Below, piece by piece: positions 34,919-46,088 of a DNA stretch of 64,000 nucleotides. This DNA is from Pelobates cultripes (Eukaryota > Chordata > Amphibia > Anura > Pelobatidae). The stretch spans positions 95,827,192 through 95,891,191 of the forward strand of contig OW240921.1 of assembly GCA_933207985.1 (NCBI GenBank). Reading direction: 5' to 3'. Both the position numbers and the translations under genes were made by a program. The notes beneath the pieces are model-generated. The model ran no database searches. It was not told the DNA's origin and worked only from the letters and a program-made list of their open reading frames with translations. Each line of letters starts with the position of its first letter. Position 1 is the first letter of the stretch.

Positions 34919-35302
34919 TGTTATGGTACAAGTTGAATAATTGTGGAACTCAACTGCAGATTTGAAATTTCCTTATTTCTAATAGAGTGTGATATGAAAA
35001 TCCTTTAATTAAGAAAGTTACTGTAGCTTTAAGGCTGCGTGGATTTTGCAGGTTGTTAGTTGAAAGCATAAAGCAATAGCAATAGTAACAGAGATGTTGA
35101 TAACAGTGTTTTAGTAGCAGAGTTTTTTAGTAAGCAGGTTACAGTTCATTAGTAATGCAAAAACCCAGAGAAGGTATTGAAATGAATACTTAGGATTGTT
35201 CGGAGTTGTCTTCCAAAGGCAGGTTAGTTTGAGCCTGGAGGTTGGTTAAACTTCTAACAGTCTGGTTCTTGGAAATTGGAGAGAGCAGGGAAGTCAAATA
35301 TC
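34919..35302 (-). mobile_element. Ty3/gypsy element, truncated 5' LTR
   Basis: It matches the 3' LTR from its CATAACA end (34919) for about 380 bases, then similarity stops at about 35302. The first 250 bases (with the expected promoter) are missing, replaced by unrelated repeat-like sequence. No TGG-starting primer binding site follows the LTR; the next bases on the minus strand are GAATCACTAAGCC. Confidence 0.9.
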
Positions 35303-35552
35303 AGCACCGAAGTTGCTGTTTAGTGGATAAGGGAGTGAGCTGCATTTTCTTTTTTATTGTATAAATTGGCTCCCAGCAGCACCCTATTTATGCATGTTCA
35401 GATGAGTGCAGCCAGCTTGCTGGTTTCTCATATACACTGTTAGTTATGGACAGGAAAGCTCACCAAGTCATACTAGCAGGGAGAGTGTGTTTGTGAAAGA
35501 GTCTAAGGCACTATGCCTCTGGATTTACTAACTCAGTTCCACTACTGGGTCA
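35303..35552. other. Repeat-like sequence shared with 11.6 kb
   Basis: Contains CAGCAGCACCCTATTTATGC followed by ATGTTCAG, found inverted near 11640-11695. It may belong to the element that replaced the missing half of the LTR. Confidence 0.35.
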
Positions 35553-35855
35553 TTAAAGGACCACTCTAGGCACCCAGACCACTTCAGCTTAATGAAGTGG
35601 TCTGGGTGCCAGGTCCTTCTAGGGTTAACCCATTTTTTAATAAACATAGCAGTTTCAGAGAAACTGCTATGTTTATCAGTGGGTTAAGCCTTCCCCCTAA
35701 TCCTCTAGTGGCTGTCTCATTGACAGCCACTAGAGGCGCTTGCGTGCTTCTCACTGTGATTTTCACAGTAAGAGCACGCCAGCGTCCATAGGAAAGGGAG
35801 GAGGGCCATGAGGGTAGTGCCAGTATGTTTTCCTGGCACTATAGTGGTCCTTTAA
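35553..35855 (+). mobile_element. T2-like MITE family A, short complete copy
   Basis: 303 bases between TTAA sites at 35553-35556 and 35852-35855. The ends are TTAAAGGACCACTCTAGG and CACTATAGTGGTCCTTTAA. It lacks the GC-rich middle. Confidence 0.9.
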
Positions 35856-38800
35856 TGTACACCAAATGAACCCACAAGTCACACCTACACAAACCAAATT
35901 ATTATTCTCTGACACTAGCAAAAATTTACTTTTGTGTCTTAGTTTACTCCTTAAATTTGTACCATTCCAGAATTAAATTATACCACTACAGAGTTAATAA
36001 TTTGGTAATGAAATGACATTCAGAGGTAATTTAGACTCATTTATGGTCTTAATGAACACTTTAATTAAGGGAGAATAACTAGAAGTGTTTATTAGAAAAA
36101 TAAATAAATATGAATGAAAATAAAGACACTCTAGCACGGTTTCAAACAACCTAAATTTAAAAACTTTAACGTACGAGAACCAATAAGCCGGTCCCTGTGG
36201 GGTCCTCTCTGTCACATGTCAATTACAATGATTTATATAGTGCCGACATATTACACAGAGAAGTACAATCGATAAACCACGACAAATAATAAATTCTAAT
36301 AAAACAGGTTTTAAATTTAAGAACAGTAGGTGAAAAAGGCCGTGCCCAAACGAACTTGAGAGAAGATCTCTATTTTCCATCCCTGGACTGTCACGATTGG
36401 CCAAACATGTACTTTTTGGAATATCTCTCCATGTATGTTAGATGGGTCCAAACAGTCCAAATGGGGGCTTGATTCATTTCTTTAAACAGGCAGTTGGCAT
36501 CATAACCCAGAACAGGAAATCAAGATTGCTATCTGTTAAATACACACAATATACTTTGTTTCACAATGACTCTAATTTGAAGACAAACAGCAATGTCCTT
36601 CAACCCTTGCAAACCTTGAGATAATCGAAACCTGTACTGTATACGACACTCCGATGGTCACTCAGTTTGTGCTGATATATGATTAGTGTGTAACATGAGC
36701 CATTCGGTTTCTCTATCTCCTGCGGTGATAGTGTTGTTTTTCCTATATACTAACATATCTCCCTAGAGGAACAGCGAGTGACCGCTACTGACCCCAGGCC
36801 TCCTGTCTTAATAAAGACTGAACTAATATTTCAACCTAGAATGATTAGAGCCATCTAGCATTGCATGCATCAAATATTTCTAATAAAATAAAAATACATT
36901 GATGCTTAGTTGCAATAAGCTTCGGTAATATCTGCCAGGGATAGATTGTAACTAAGTACATTGTCACCAGCTGTATAGATAATTAATTATATTATATAAT
37001 CAGTAGTGATGGATCTGTAGTCCACATTGGGCCCCAAGCCAAATTTGTAATACTTTTTTATATTTTAAGTTATGCAATGGATATTGAAACTGGTCATATT
37101 ATCCTTGAGCTGGTGAGGCTCCTGTCGGTTTACTACAATCCACCAGGACATACAAACAGTCAATATATACAAGTCTTAAATACCAGTGGTCTTTACACCT
37201 TTTAGGGAGATATTAAAAGGGAGTTTGTTGGACCATTCTTCCATAGATATTATATCTTGGAGTTTTGAATAATCAGATTTTTTTTCCCCAGCAATGGAAT
37301 GTCAAATGTCTTTGCGGGAGAAATGTCAAAAAGTTTAGAAAAAGACCTTTATAATTTATAAACAAAAGCACAAATATGGTGCATAAAAATTATTAAAATA
37401 TACTTATACTTCTCTGAAGATACCTCTTAATATTAATATTCACTCCTAAAAATGCAAAAATCATAAAGATACATAGTGAAAAATGTGCAATGTATTATAA
37501 ACAAAAATAAAAGATTAGAGGAAATCCACTCACGAAATAAGAATGGATTTAACTACCACTCACAATTTTGTCAATGTTAGCTTAATGTTTTTGTGCATAA
37601 TCTCAAACATTATTAGTGGAAGAACCCATGGCAAATCAAAAGTGACTATAGTTAGTTTCGACTTTCTGGGTGGCTTTCCAAAGGTGCAGAGGGGTTTGTT
37701 GTCTTAAAATTTATTTTTGGTTACTCATTTTGGAGGTGCACTAAGGGCTACATTCAATGGATGGCAGTAAGGAGTTCATCTGAATTATGCTGGGTTCTTT
37801 TTGACTTTAGTTGGAGCTCCATGTAAGTGTTTAACAAACGCAAACTCGTTGTACCTGAGCTGGCAACTCTACGAAGAACCGGAGAGTTTAGAACATCTCA
37901 CAGTGCATTTTACGTAGAGTTTGGCAGGGTTTAATTTATCAAGAGCCGTTGAGGTCTTTAACTCCACCCTTGAGCTTAGTTTTCTGTGAGTTTGTTAGAG
38001 AGAAGTCCCAAGGTGGCAGTGCACACGGGAATAATCTTTTCTCTTGCAACAACTCATTTTAACACGCACAGTTAGTGAATAAATAAGTATGTTTGTTTGT
38101 GTCTGTGATGTTGGCTTGTGTGATTTTGTTTTTAGCAAAACGTTCCTAGCAGCAGTAAAAAAAGTGCTGTTTAACCTTGTCAAGGTGAGCAAAAGGGATG
38201 ATTGGAATAGATTGAATTGTATTTAAAGAGAAACAGAGATTTCTTAGGAAAATACATAGTCTAATAAAATATTGAAAATCACCTTTTGATTTACTTTTTC
38301 TTTTATGTGATAATTTTAATTTAAATATATATCAAAGATTTAGTAATATATGCCATAATCCAGACCTGTTGTGGCACAGCCGAGGCACATTAAATAAGGA
38401 GACATAAAAACTTTGTTTCCCCTCCTTTCTATGCTGGGGTACGGGCAATACCCCTAGTAATAGGCCCAGCTGAGCATCGGGGCCCTGTGATACTATTCAT
38501 ATCGAGGCGATATAAAGGGATGATGTAATGTCTTATCACTCCCTGTCACTGTGCATGAAGGAAGCTGTGCAGGAGTGTTGAGTACAGCCTTATTCCCACT
38601 AGACCCCAGGAAAACCGCCCTCCTACTGCAAAACCTATACAAACAGGAGGGTGAATAAAAATTAACTGTAAAGTGCGGATGAATGCAGGTTTTGCAGTTT
38701 GAATCTGTGTAAATATGTGTTTGATAGTATGTTTTTGCGGGTGTCTCTGCCTGCAGTGTGTCTGAGAGTATGCATATTTCAGACAGTTCCACTTATCCTG

Positions 38801-39626
38801 ATGATTACAACTGCTGTTTGTGGATAATCTTCTTCTCCCATAAACATCTACTGGAGAGAGGTTTATGGGATAGGAATAGACCCTAACCTCCCCCCCTTTC
38901 ATTTCCCCTGTCGGCCCATCCAAAGTCAGCCTTAATTTGGGCCCTCTCTGGCTTTGGAAGTGCATTGTACCGATATCCTCACTGTGACGCAGTGTGCTTG
39001 TCATTGGTGATGACAGAACATTCCTTCTCTGACCCTGCCCCCTTAGCACTTGGTTGCTGTGAAAAAAAATGCCTGGGCCAAATTTCTTTTCCATTTTGGC
39101 CCTGGGGACAGATAAGCATAATATTAAGAATCTTGAGAGGCGATTGAGTTCTTTTAGTCACTTAGAAAAAAGTTATGAAATGAATTGGCACTGCTACTAT
39201 AGACTGGCTGCTTAATTAGCTGCTTGGTGTTCCCAAATACAAACCTCCCTTCCCAGGCATGAGAACCTCTGTCTCTGGATTCTGCTTCTGGTCCTACTCC
39301 TTCATAATGAAACTTGGTTCATGTACCGCTTCCTCAAGTCACCTGCTGGGCATATATGAGTGACATTATGTCTCTGTTGAATGGAAATTGCATTCCGTCA
39401 TACTATAGAAAAATGTATCTTATTTAGTAATTGTAGAATATGCAATTTGCGCATATTCCATCAGCAAATTCACTTTTTACCACGAGTGAAGGTTAAAAGC
39501 TTAACTATGCAAAATTCAGATAATTCCCATAGTGAGTCATGTGAATACAAATAAAAAAAACTACAGTAACTCAATGAAATGCCAAGCAACAAAAGAGAAA
39601 AATAAATATTATGGAGTAGAAATCTC
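35856..39626. other. Unassigned sequence with one L2 tail
   Basis: 36224-36390 resembles the 3' region of the L2 LINE at 43.1-43.25 kb in the same orientation (TATATAGTGCCGACATATT; CCGTGCCCAAACGAACTTGA). A 182-codon minus-strand frame at 38546-39094 has no recognisable domain, and a frame of that length is expected about once by chance in this much sequence. The rest holds nothing I can name. Confidence 0.35.
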
Positions 39627-39861
39627 TTAAAGGGACACTCCAGGTACCAAAACCAATACAGCTTATGGTGCTGTGAGTTTGTGTGCCCCCCCCCCGCCCC
39701 CCTTTTAATATCAATTAGTTTTCCATCAGTTTGTCAAAAACAGCCCTCACCGAAAGCCTGCTACCTCCACAATTGCTCAGATAATGGGAAAAAAGTTCTA
39801 CTTGTATATTATTTGGCCAAAGCGAGCTGTAGCTTTTATTGTGGATGGAGTGCTCCTTTAA
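39627..39861 (+). mobile_element. T2-like MITE with different interior
   Basis: 235 bases between TTAA sites. The ends are TTAAAGGGACACTCCAGGTACC and GGAGTGCTCCTTTAA. The interior is unlike families A-C. Confidence 0.75.
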
Positions 39862-40099
39862 TATGCTATATTTTTGGTCTAATCAGCATGCACATTAGTG
39901 ACACAGTCTAAATTAAATTTTACCCCCCACCAGTTCAGTTGTATAGAATGTGTGAAATGACAACTGATTTATGCTGGAGCAATTGTGAGATTATTGATGA
40001 TTAAACTCATGTGATCTTCCTCATAAATATCATAGTTTTGGGAGTCAATTAGGTATTTGATATCAGTGGACTTGGGGTCCACTTGCAGGTTTGGTGTGC

Positions 40100-40665
40100 C
40101 TGTTTCTAGGCCGCCGGCAAGGTGTGCTAATATTTTGCTGTGAGTGTAAGGGGAGCCATACTCCTCTCCGCCGGCCCCTGCAGCCACTCCACATGGGTCA
40201 CGATGTGCAAGGGATGGGAGATGCAGCATGTCTGCTCTTTGGTCCACCTCCCCTCGGGCGGGCATTCAGTATGGGGCCATCTTTGCTGTTCCCGCACGGT
40301 GCTTCAGGATCCCCTCTGGGTGTCAGAACCCTGGGCTTGAAATTTTGCATAGTGACCAACCCACAAAGTGAGGGTGGATGCCTACTCTCTGAGGGGGGCC
40401 ATCTACTTAAATAGGCCCCTAGATCACTTCTCATGGGTAGGTTTCCACTTCATCTCCCCTATTTAAACTGACAGCATCCTAGGTTCTTTGCTCAGATGTC
40501 TTGTGAGCCCCGTAGAGTTACAAGCCTTCTCTGTTTATAATTTCCAAGGAATTTAAAACTTGTTCCCTGATCCTGTTACCTGGCTCTAATCCTTGTCTGC
40601 CCGACCCTGCCTTGGATTATCATGCTCAGGACTCTAAACCTGTTTCTTGATCCTGAATGTTGTTG
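40100..40665 (+). mobile_element. Possible LTR fragment
   Basis: The end part, GTTCCCTGATCCTGTTACCT followed by CTGACCCTGCCTTGGATTATC-like words, resembles U5 regions of vertebrate Ty3/gypsy LTRs. CCTTGGATTATC recurs at 42404-42415, and 42840-43030 has a similar texture. A TATTTAAA lies at 40460. The boundaries cannot be set. Confidence 0.3.
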
Positions 40666-40670
40666 CCTGT

Positions 40671-42378
40671 GTAACATAGGGGCTGATGGAGCTGCAGCTC
40701 CAGGCCCAGACCCATGGAATCCCTGACTGGTATTTTACCGGCACAGACAGTATTTGAGGCTGATATATGTATATATATGCAGATATTTTTTTCAGCATAA
40801 ACGGAGATTACCCTGCAATACCAGCACAAGCCAGTAGGGGTCACTGTGTGTGGAGAGAGGCAGGGATAGGAAGTAATAGCATATCCCTCCCTGCCTCTCT
40901 CTACTCACTAATCCGCGGGGGAGCAGCTACACAGCACAGATAGTTCATACAGCAGCTCCCAGCCCGCAGAAACAGACTACAGCGGGAAGTGAGGGATGAG
41001 GGGAAAGGCAGCAGGGAGACATGGGAACACTGAGACACTAAGGGACACATGGAGACACTGAGACACTAGGGGACACTGGGAGACCTGGGGACAATGAGAC
41101 ACTTGGGGATACTGGGAAACATGGAGACACTGAGACACTAGGGGACACTGTGAGACATGGGGATGCTGAGACGTGGGGATGCTGTGAAACATTAGGATAC
41201 ACATTGGGACACGGAGACACTAGGGACACAGTGGACACTATGGACACTAGGGACACAGTGTCTCAATGTCTCCCAGTGTCCCCATGTCTCCCAGCCAGTG
41301 TCCCTAGTGTCTCTGTGTCTTCCAGTGTCCCCAAGTCTCCCAGTGTCCCCATGTCCCTCAGCCAGTGTCCCTAGTGTCTCAGTGTCACCATGTCTTCCAG
41401 TGTCCCCAAGTCTCTCAGTGTCCCATGTCCCTCAGCCAGTGTCCCTAGTGTCTGTGTCCCCATGTCTGCCAGTGTCTGTGTCCCCATGTCTCTCAGTGTC
41501 CCTCATGTCCCCATGTCTCTCAGTGTCCCCAAACGGTGTCTGAGACACTAGAGACATAGTGTCTCCATGTCTCCCAGTGTCCCCATGTCTCCCAGCCAGT
41601 GTCCCTAGTGTCTCAGTATCCCCATGTGTCCCCTAGTCTCCCAGTGTCTGTGTTCCCATGTCTCTCGGTGTCCCTATTGTCTTAGTGTCCCCAAATGTCT
41701 CTGTGTCCCCATTTCTCCCAGTGTCCCCAAATGTCTGTGTCTCCATGTCAACCAGTGTCCCCATGTCTGTATCCACAAGTGCCCCCATGTCTCTCAGTGT
41801 CCCCAAGTGTCTCAGTGTCCCTGTGTCTCTCAGTGTCCCCATGTCTCACTGTGTCCCCGTGTCTCTCAGTGTCCTCTAGTATCCTAATGACACGAGACAC
41901 ACTGAAACATAGGGACACTAGGAGAAATGGAGACACTGAGACACTGGGAGACTAGGGGACTGGGTGACATGGGGACACTGTGATACATAGGGACACTGAT
42001 CCCAGGCTGGCCTTCCAATTCTTTGGACAGACATGCCCCTTTTTGGGCATGTTCGCCCCTTTTGGCAGTTCTGGTCACGTGATTCGTGTCAGTGGCCCAC
42101 CCTTTTACCCCGCCCATTGACTTCCTGCTTCACTGGACACTGCTATTAGGGCGTATGGATTCACTTGAAAGATGAAAGCATAAATTAGAGAGGGATTAGC
42201 ATAGAGCATGTGTTTTCTTATAGCCGCATCCTTTGAGTTTTCCTCCAATACCATCTCCATCAGATACATGACACTTGAGAGGTATAACTGTTTTAATGTT
42301 TTTGGTCGATAAGATTCTGTAATTAGGCCCATCATAATTGTCAGCACCAGGCCCACTGGGCTCTTAATCTGACCCTGG
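40671..42378. mobile_element. Possible hAT-like element around a minisatellite
   Basis: The left edge CATAGGGGCTGATGGAGC and the complement of the right edge, CAGGGTCAGATTAAGAGCCC, are alike in the way of hAT termini. I could not find an 8-bp duplication, so this remains tentative. Confidence 0.3.
41018..42000. repeat. Minisatellite that switches orientation
   Basis: The units are based on GAGACACTAGGGGACACTGG. The array runs in that orientation at 41018-41262, in the reverse complement at 41263-41880 (CAGTGTCCCCATGTCTCCCA), and forward again at 41885-42000. A small hairpin junction also lies near 41530-41560. Frames through it give Ser/Pro/Val/Cys-rich pseudo-proteins. Confidence 0.95.
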
Positions 42379-43043
42379 CTTTGACTCTTGCATGCCTGTC
42401 CCTGCCTTGGATTATCCATTTCACAAAGGCACAGCTGAGGTCTTTTAAGATAAATTCATAAATTTTTAACATAAATTCTTTAATTTTGCTACAATGTTTT
42501 ACTTGTGCAGACCTTGTCCTGGCGATCCTACTGTCAGGGTAGCCATGTCTAGCCATCATCACTGTGTTCCACTCTAGTGTTGATTTTGATGCAAGACTCT
42601 TTATCTGTTGTCCCAAAAAACTATCCATTCGTGTGTTGAATTTTACACGGGCTCTCCTTAAAGCATCAAACATTGCATTAACGATACTGCGCATAGTTTT
42701 AGTTTTAAGAATGATGCAGAACGCTGTATCCATACTTCCTATTATAGCGAGAATGATGAAGGCATGTCATAATTTCAGTGTTGCGCTCCTATCGCTCTGG
42801 CGTTGTTCTGATGATGTCCAACTCTAAACTTATATAACACCAGTCCATCAGGAGACCTGTGTCCTGTCATGGTCTTTGGTACCCCGAGAATGAGTCCCTT
42901 ATAGTTCTCAGATTACCCGGTTATTGACTTTGGCTTGATTTTGACTATTCTGAACTCTCCAATCCTGACCTTGACTTGTTTACCCATCTTCTCAGTATTC
43001 TGCACTGCTTTGACCCCAGGCTGTTCATTAACCATTCTGTTTC

Positions 43044-43047
43044 TCTA

Positions 43048-43083
<36 letters not shown>

Positions 43084-43084
43084 T
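43044..43084. repeat. (TTA)n microsatellite, the tail of the L2 LINE
   Basis: About 12 ATT units lie directly beside the L2 3' end, on the side where the tail belongs. Confidence 0.9.
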
Positions 43085-43317
43085 GGTATTATATAGCGCC
43101 AGCATATTCCATAGCGCTTTACAATATTATCAAAGGGGGAGATTTAACACTAAATGAGACAATTACAAAAACTTACAGAAACAATAGGTTGAAGAGAGCC
43201 CCGCTCAAACGAGCTTACAGTCTTTAGGAGGTGGGGCGTAAAACACAACAGGACAGGAGTTAGCAATTAAACAAGGTGGAGTGAAGCAGAGATGGTGGCT
43301 AGAAAAGAGTGCTGCCC

Positions 43318-43739
43318 TTAAAGGGACACTCCAGGCACCCAGACCACTTCTGCTAATTGGAGTGGTCTGGGTGCCAACTCCCACTACTCTTAACCCTGCA
43401 AGTGTAATTATTGCCATTTTTATAAACTGCAATATTTACCTTGAAGGGTTAAGTCCTTCATAGAACACGAAAAGTGTGTTATAACAATGGCGCGCAGGTG
43501 CATTAGGTCTCCGCTGCCGGCCACGCATGCTCAATAGGTCTCCCCCGCCAGCTGACGTTAGCGGGGGAGGAGCGTAGGCGGAGCCTGACCCACCGCCAAG
43601 GGACATCGGTGCTGGATACAGGTAAGTCACTGAAAGGGTTTTAACCCCTTCAGCAACATGGGATGGAGGGTGGGAGGGAGAGGGGACCTGCAGTGCCAGG
43701 AAAATGGTTTGTTTTCCTGGCACTGGAGAGTCCCTTTAA
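43318..43739 (+). mobile_element. T2-like MITE family A in the L2 3' UTR
   Basis: 422 bases between TTAA sites. The ends are TTAAAGGGACACTCCAGGC and GGAGAGTCCCTTTAA. Confidence 0.88.
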
Positions 43740-43963
43740 GGAGAGAGCAAGGGACAGGTACATGAGGTAGAGGTGGGTTTTGAGGCACTTTTTAAATCAT
43801 TGAAGACTAGGGGAGAGCTTGATGGTGATAGGCAGGCTATTCCAAAGGAAAGGAGTCACGCGCGAGAAGTCCTGCCAGCGTGATTTAGCCGTACGGGTGC
43901 GAGCAGTGGACAGGAGAAGGTCATGGGCAGAGCAGAGAGACTGAGAAGGGGCATACCTGCGGA

Positions 43964-45012
43964 TCAGTGAAGAGATATAGGAGGGGCTAGAATTGGTTTA
44001 TAGGTGTGGATTAGTACCTTGAATTGACTCCTATATGACACTGGAAGCCAATGTAAGGACTGACAGAGGGGAGAGGTGTGAGAGGATCGACAGGAGAGGA
44101 AAATCAGTCTATCTGCAGCATTCATTACAGACTGTAGCTGGGCAATATGACTTGTGGGAAGACCTATTAGGAGAGAGTTACAATAATCTATGCGAGAGAT
44201 TACTAGAGCATGGACAAGCTCCTTAGTAGCATCCTGCGTAAGAAAGGGGCGGATGTGGGCTATGTTTTTAAGGTGGAATCTACAGGATTTCATAACAGAC
44301 AAATGTGAGGAGAGAATCAAATATAACGCCAAGACAGCAAGCTTGCAAGGATGGGCTGATGTGGGTTCCACCAACTTGAAGGGAGAGCGAGAGAGGATTA
44401 TCAGTAAAGGACCACTATAGGCACCCAGTCCACTTTGGCTCAATGAAGTGGTCTGGGTTCCAGGTCCATCTAGGGTCAACTCTGCCTGCTGTAAACATAG
44501 CAGTTTCATAGAAACTGTTATGTTTACATTAGGGTTAATCCAGCCTCTAGTGGCTGTCTCATTGACAGCCGCCAGAGGCGCTTCCGCGGTTCTCACTGTG
44601 ATTTTCACAGTGAGAAGACGCCAGCGTTCATAGGAAAGCATTGAGAATGCGTTACTATGGACCCACTGAATGCGCGCGCGGCTCTTGCCGCGCATGCGCA
44701 TTCAGTCGAAGAGGGAGGAGAGTCCCCAGCGCTGAGGCGCTGTGAAAGGTAAGGGATTAACCCCTTCCTCCCCCTAGAGCCCAGCGGGAGTGGGACCCTG
44801 AGGGTGGGGGGGGGACCTAAAGACCATATAGTGCCAGGAAAACAAGTTTGTTTTCCTGGCACTATAGTGGTCCTTTAATGGTAGGAGGAAAGACAAGAAG
44901 TTCAGTTTTAGAAAGATTGAGTTTTAAAAACCGGGAGGACATCCAATCAGAGATGGAAGAAAGACAAGCAGTGACATGTTGCAGAACGGCGGGGGTGAGG
45001 TCTGGGGCGGAG
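43964..45012 (-). pseudogene. L2-clade reverse transcriptase, C-terminal part
   Basis: The piece before the MITE reads HVTACLSSISDWMSSRFLKL then NLSKTELLVF, the hallmark WM..N.LKLN..KTE segment after the YxDD box. The piece after it reads IRPFLTQDATKELVHALVIS, RIDYCNSLLIGLP, LQSVMNAADRLIF and SLHWLPVSYRSQFKVLIHTY. These are the conserved C-terminal blocks of L2/CR1-group LINE RTs. The frame is open between 44400 and the stop at 43964. The RT catalytic box and endonuclease are not present. Confidence 0.88.
44404..44878 (+). mobile_element. T2-like MITE family A inside the L2 reverse transcriptase
   Basis: The left TTAA has decayed to GTAA. The right TTAA is at 44875-44878, and the ends are AAAGGACCACTATAGGCACC and CACTATAGTGGTCCTTTAA. 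It contains GCGCATGCGCA at 44690-44700. Confidence 0.88.
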
Positions 45013-45015
45013 AGG

Positions 45016-45761
45016 TTTCATTAAGCCCAGTCACCTCTAAGGATTGGTAACACTTACTAACTTCAAATGCCAAGTCTGGGAGATATACAGTTAAATTCAT
45101 GACAACTAATTAACTTAAATATGCATAGAGTAAATAAGGTGTAAGTAAATAACATGAACAAGGTAAATATTCAGGGTCAGTGGATGCCAATTGAGAACAG
45201 GCAATGCCTTAATTATTACTCACTTGAGAATGCAAAAACTCTAAAAAGGATCATGGTGGATTTCATACATTTTATCAAAATGAAGATGTAACGTTTAAAA
45301 ATGGAATTGTAATGACTTGTAAAACAATTTTTTTTTTTTTCTCTCATAGACCTATTACTCTCCCATGCCTCTAATTAACTATAAATAAGATAAAGCTGTA
45401 TGCAGGTTGAGAAACTCCCAAGTGGTTCCCTGTCCTCTTGCCTTTAAAAACAACATAATTACCATGTAGGTAGTCATAGCAAAGGTTTTGCAAAACATAA
45501 CAGTTATTTTGGGATAGACTGAAAACACTTGTGCTATGCATTTAAAACATTTACATCCAGAAAAGTATTGATATAATGGTGTCTGCCCCAACATGGCTTT
45601 GTGTCACTTTAAAATATATTAAAATGTTATCTTAACATTGTTATATTAATTTGCTAAACATTTTCTAGATAAAGGTTATTCAGCTATACATTATTTTGAC
45701 CTTTTCGAACCAGACCTCTATGCCATTGGCATATCCTACACATATCATAAAGACTACACAC
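45016..45761. other. Unassigned AT-rich sequence
   Basis: No gene, hairpin or terminus recognised. Confidence 0.3.
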
Positions 45762-46088
45762 TTAAAGGATTTTAAAAAAAACAAAACAATTTATTATATA
45801 ACCCCCAAATAAGAAAATGCATGCATTTATTGTTGCATTTTTCATTAGGATATATCTAATAATCTGCTGTTTGCATGCTTTTCAAGCACTCCTTTTTAAT
45901 GTGGCTGTCCAATCATAGACTTTCTAATGCAGCTCAGTGAGAAGTATTTGCAAGGCAGGTGCTTTAAGCAATTTCCTGCCTCTTGAGTTTATCTCAACTG
46001 AGCTAAACAAACTAGGAACTAACAGGACGAACTTCTGATTGACAGCCCGGGCATGTAAACAAGGTTAATCTATAAAAGTGACAATTTC

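Larger units (their letters stand above)
30590..35302 (-). mobile_element. Ty3/gypsy chromovirus, inactive
   Basis: A near-complete minus-strand LTR retrotransposon in the order 5' LTR (truncated), gag, protease remnant, RT, RNase H, integrase, chromodomain, 3' LTR. The presence of a chromodomain after integrase places it in the chromovirus branch of Metaviridae-type retrotransposons, the group that includes sushi-like elements of fish and amphibians. Several nonsense codons, at least one frameshift and a gag/protease deletion make it non-functional. The 5' LTR lacks its first 250 bases, so no flanking duplication can be tested. Confidence 0.92.
43044..45015 (-). mobile_element. L2-type LINE, 5' truncated, split by two MITEs
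   Basis: Read on the minus strand: RT part A (about 45012-44880), MITE (44878-44404), RT part B to its stop (44400-43964), 3' UTR (43960-43740), MITE (43739-43318), then the rest of the 3' UTR ending in GCTATATAATACCAGTAATAATAAT. Removing the two MITEs gives one continuous LINE fragment. Confidence 0.88.

Noticed and set aside
38546..39094. 182-codon minus-strand frame considered as a gene
   Set aside because: No domain, signal or splice evidence; a frame of this length is expected roughly once by chance in 64 kb read six ways.
40977..41955. Ser/Pro/Cys/Val-rich frames on both strands
   Set aside because: They are translations of the orientation-switching minisatellite.
42105..42733. Two overlapping minus-strand frames of 104 and 130 codons
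   Set aside because: Different frames over the same bases, no recognisable motif, and located among repeat fragments.
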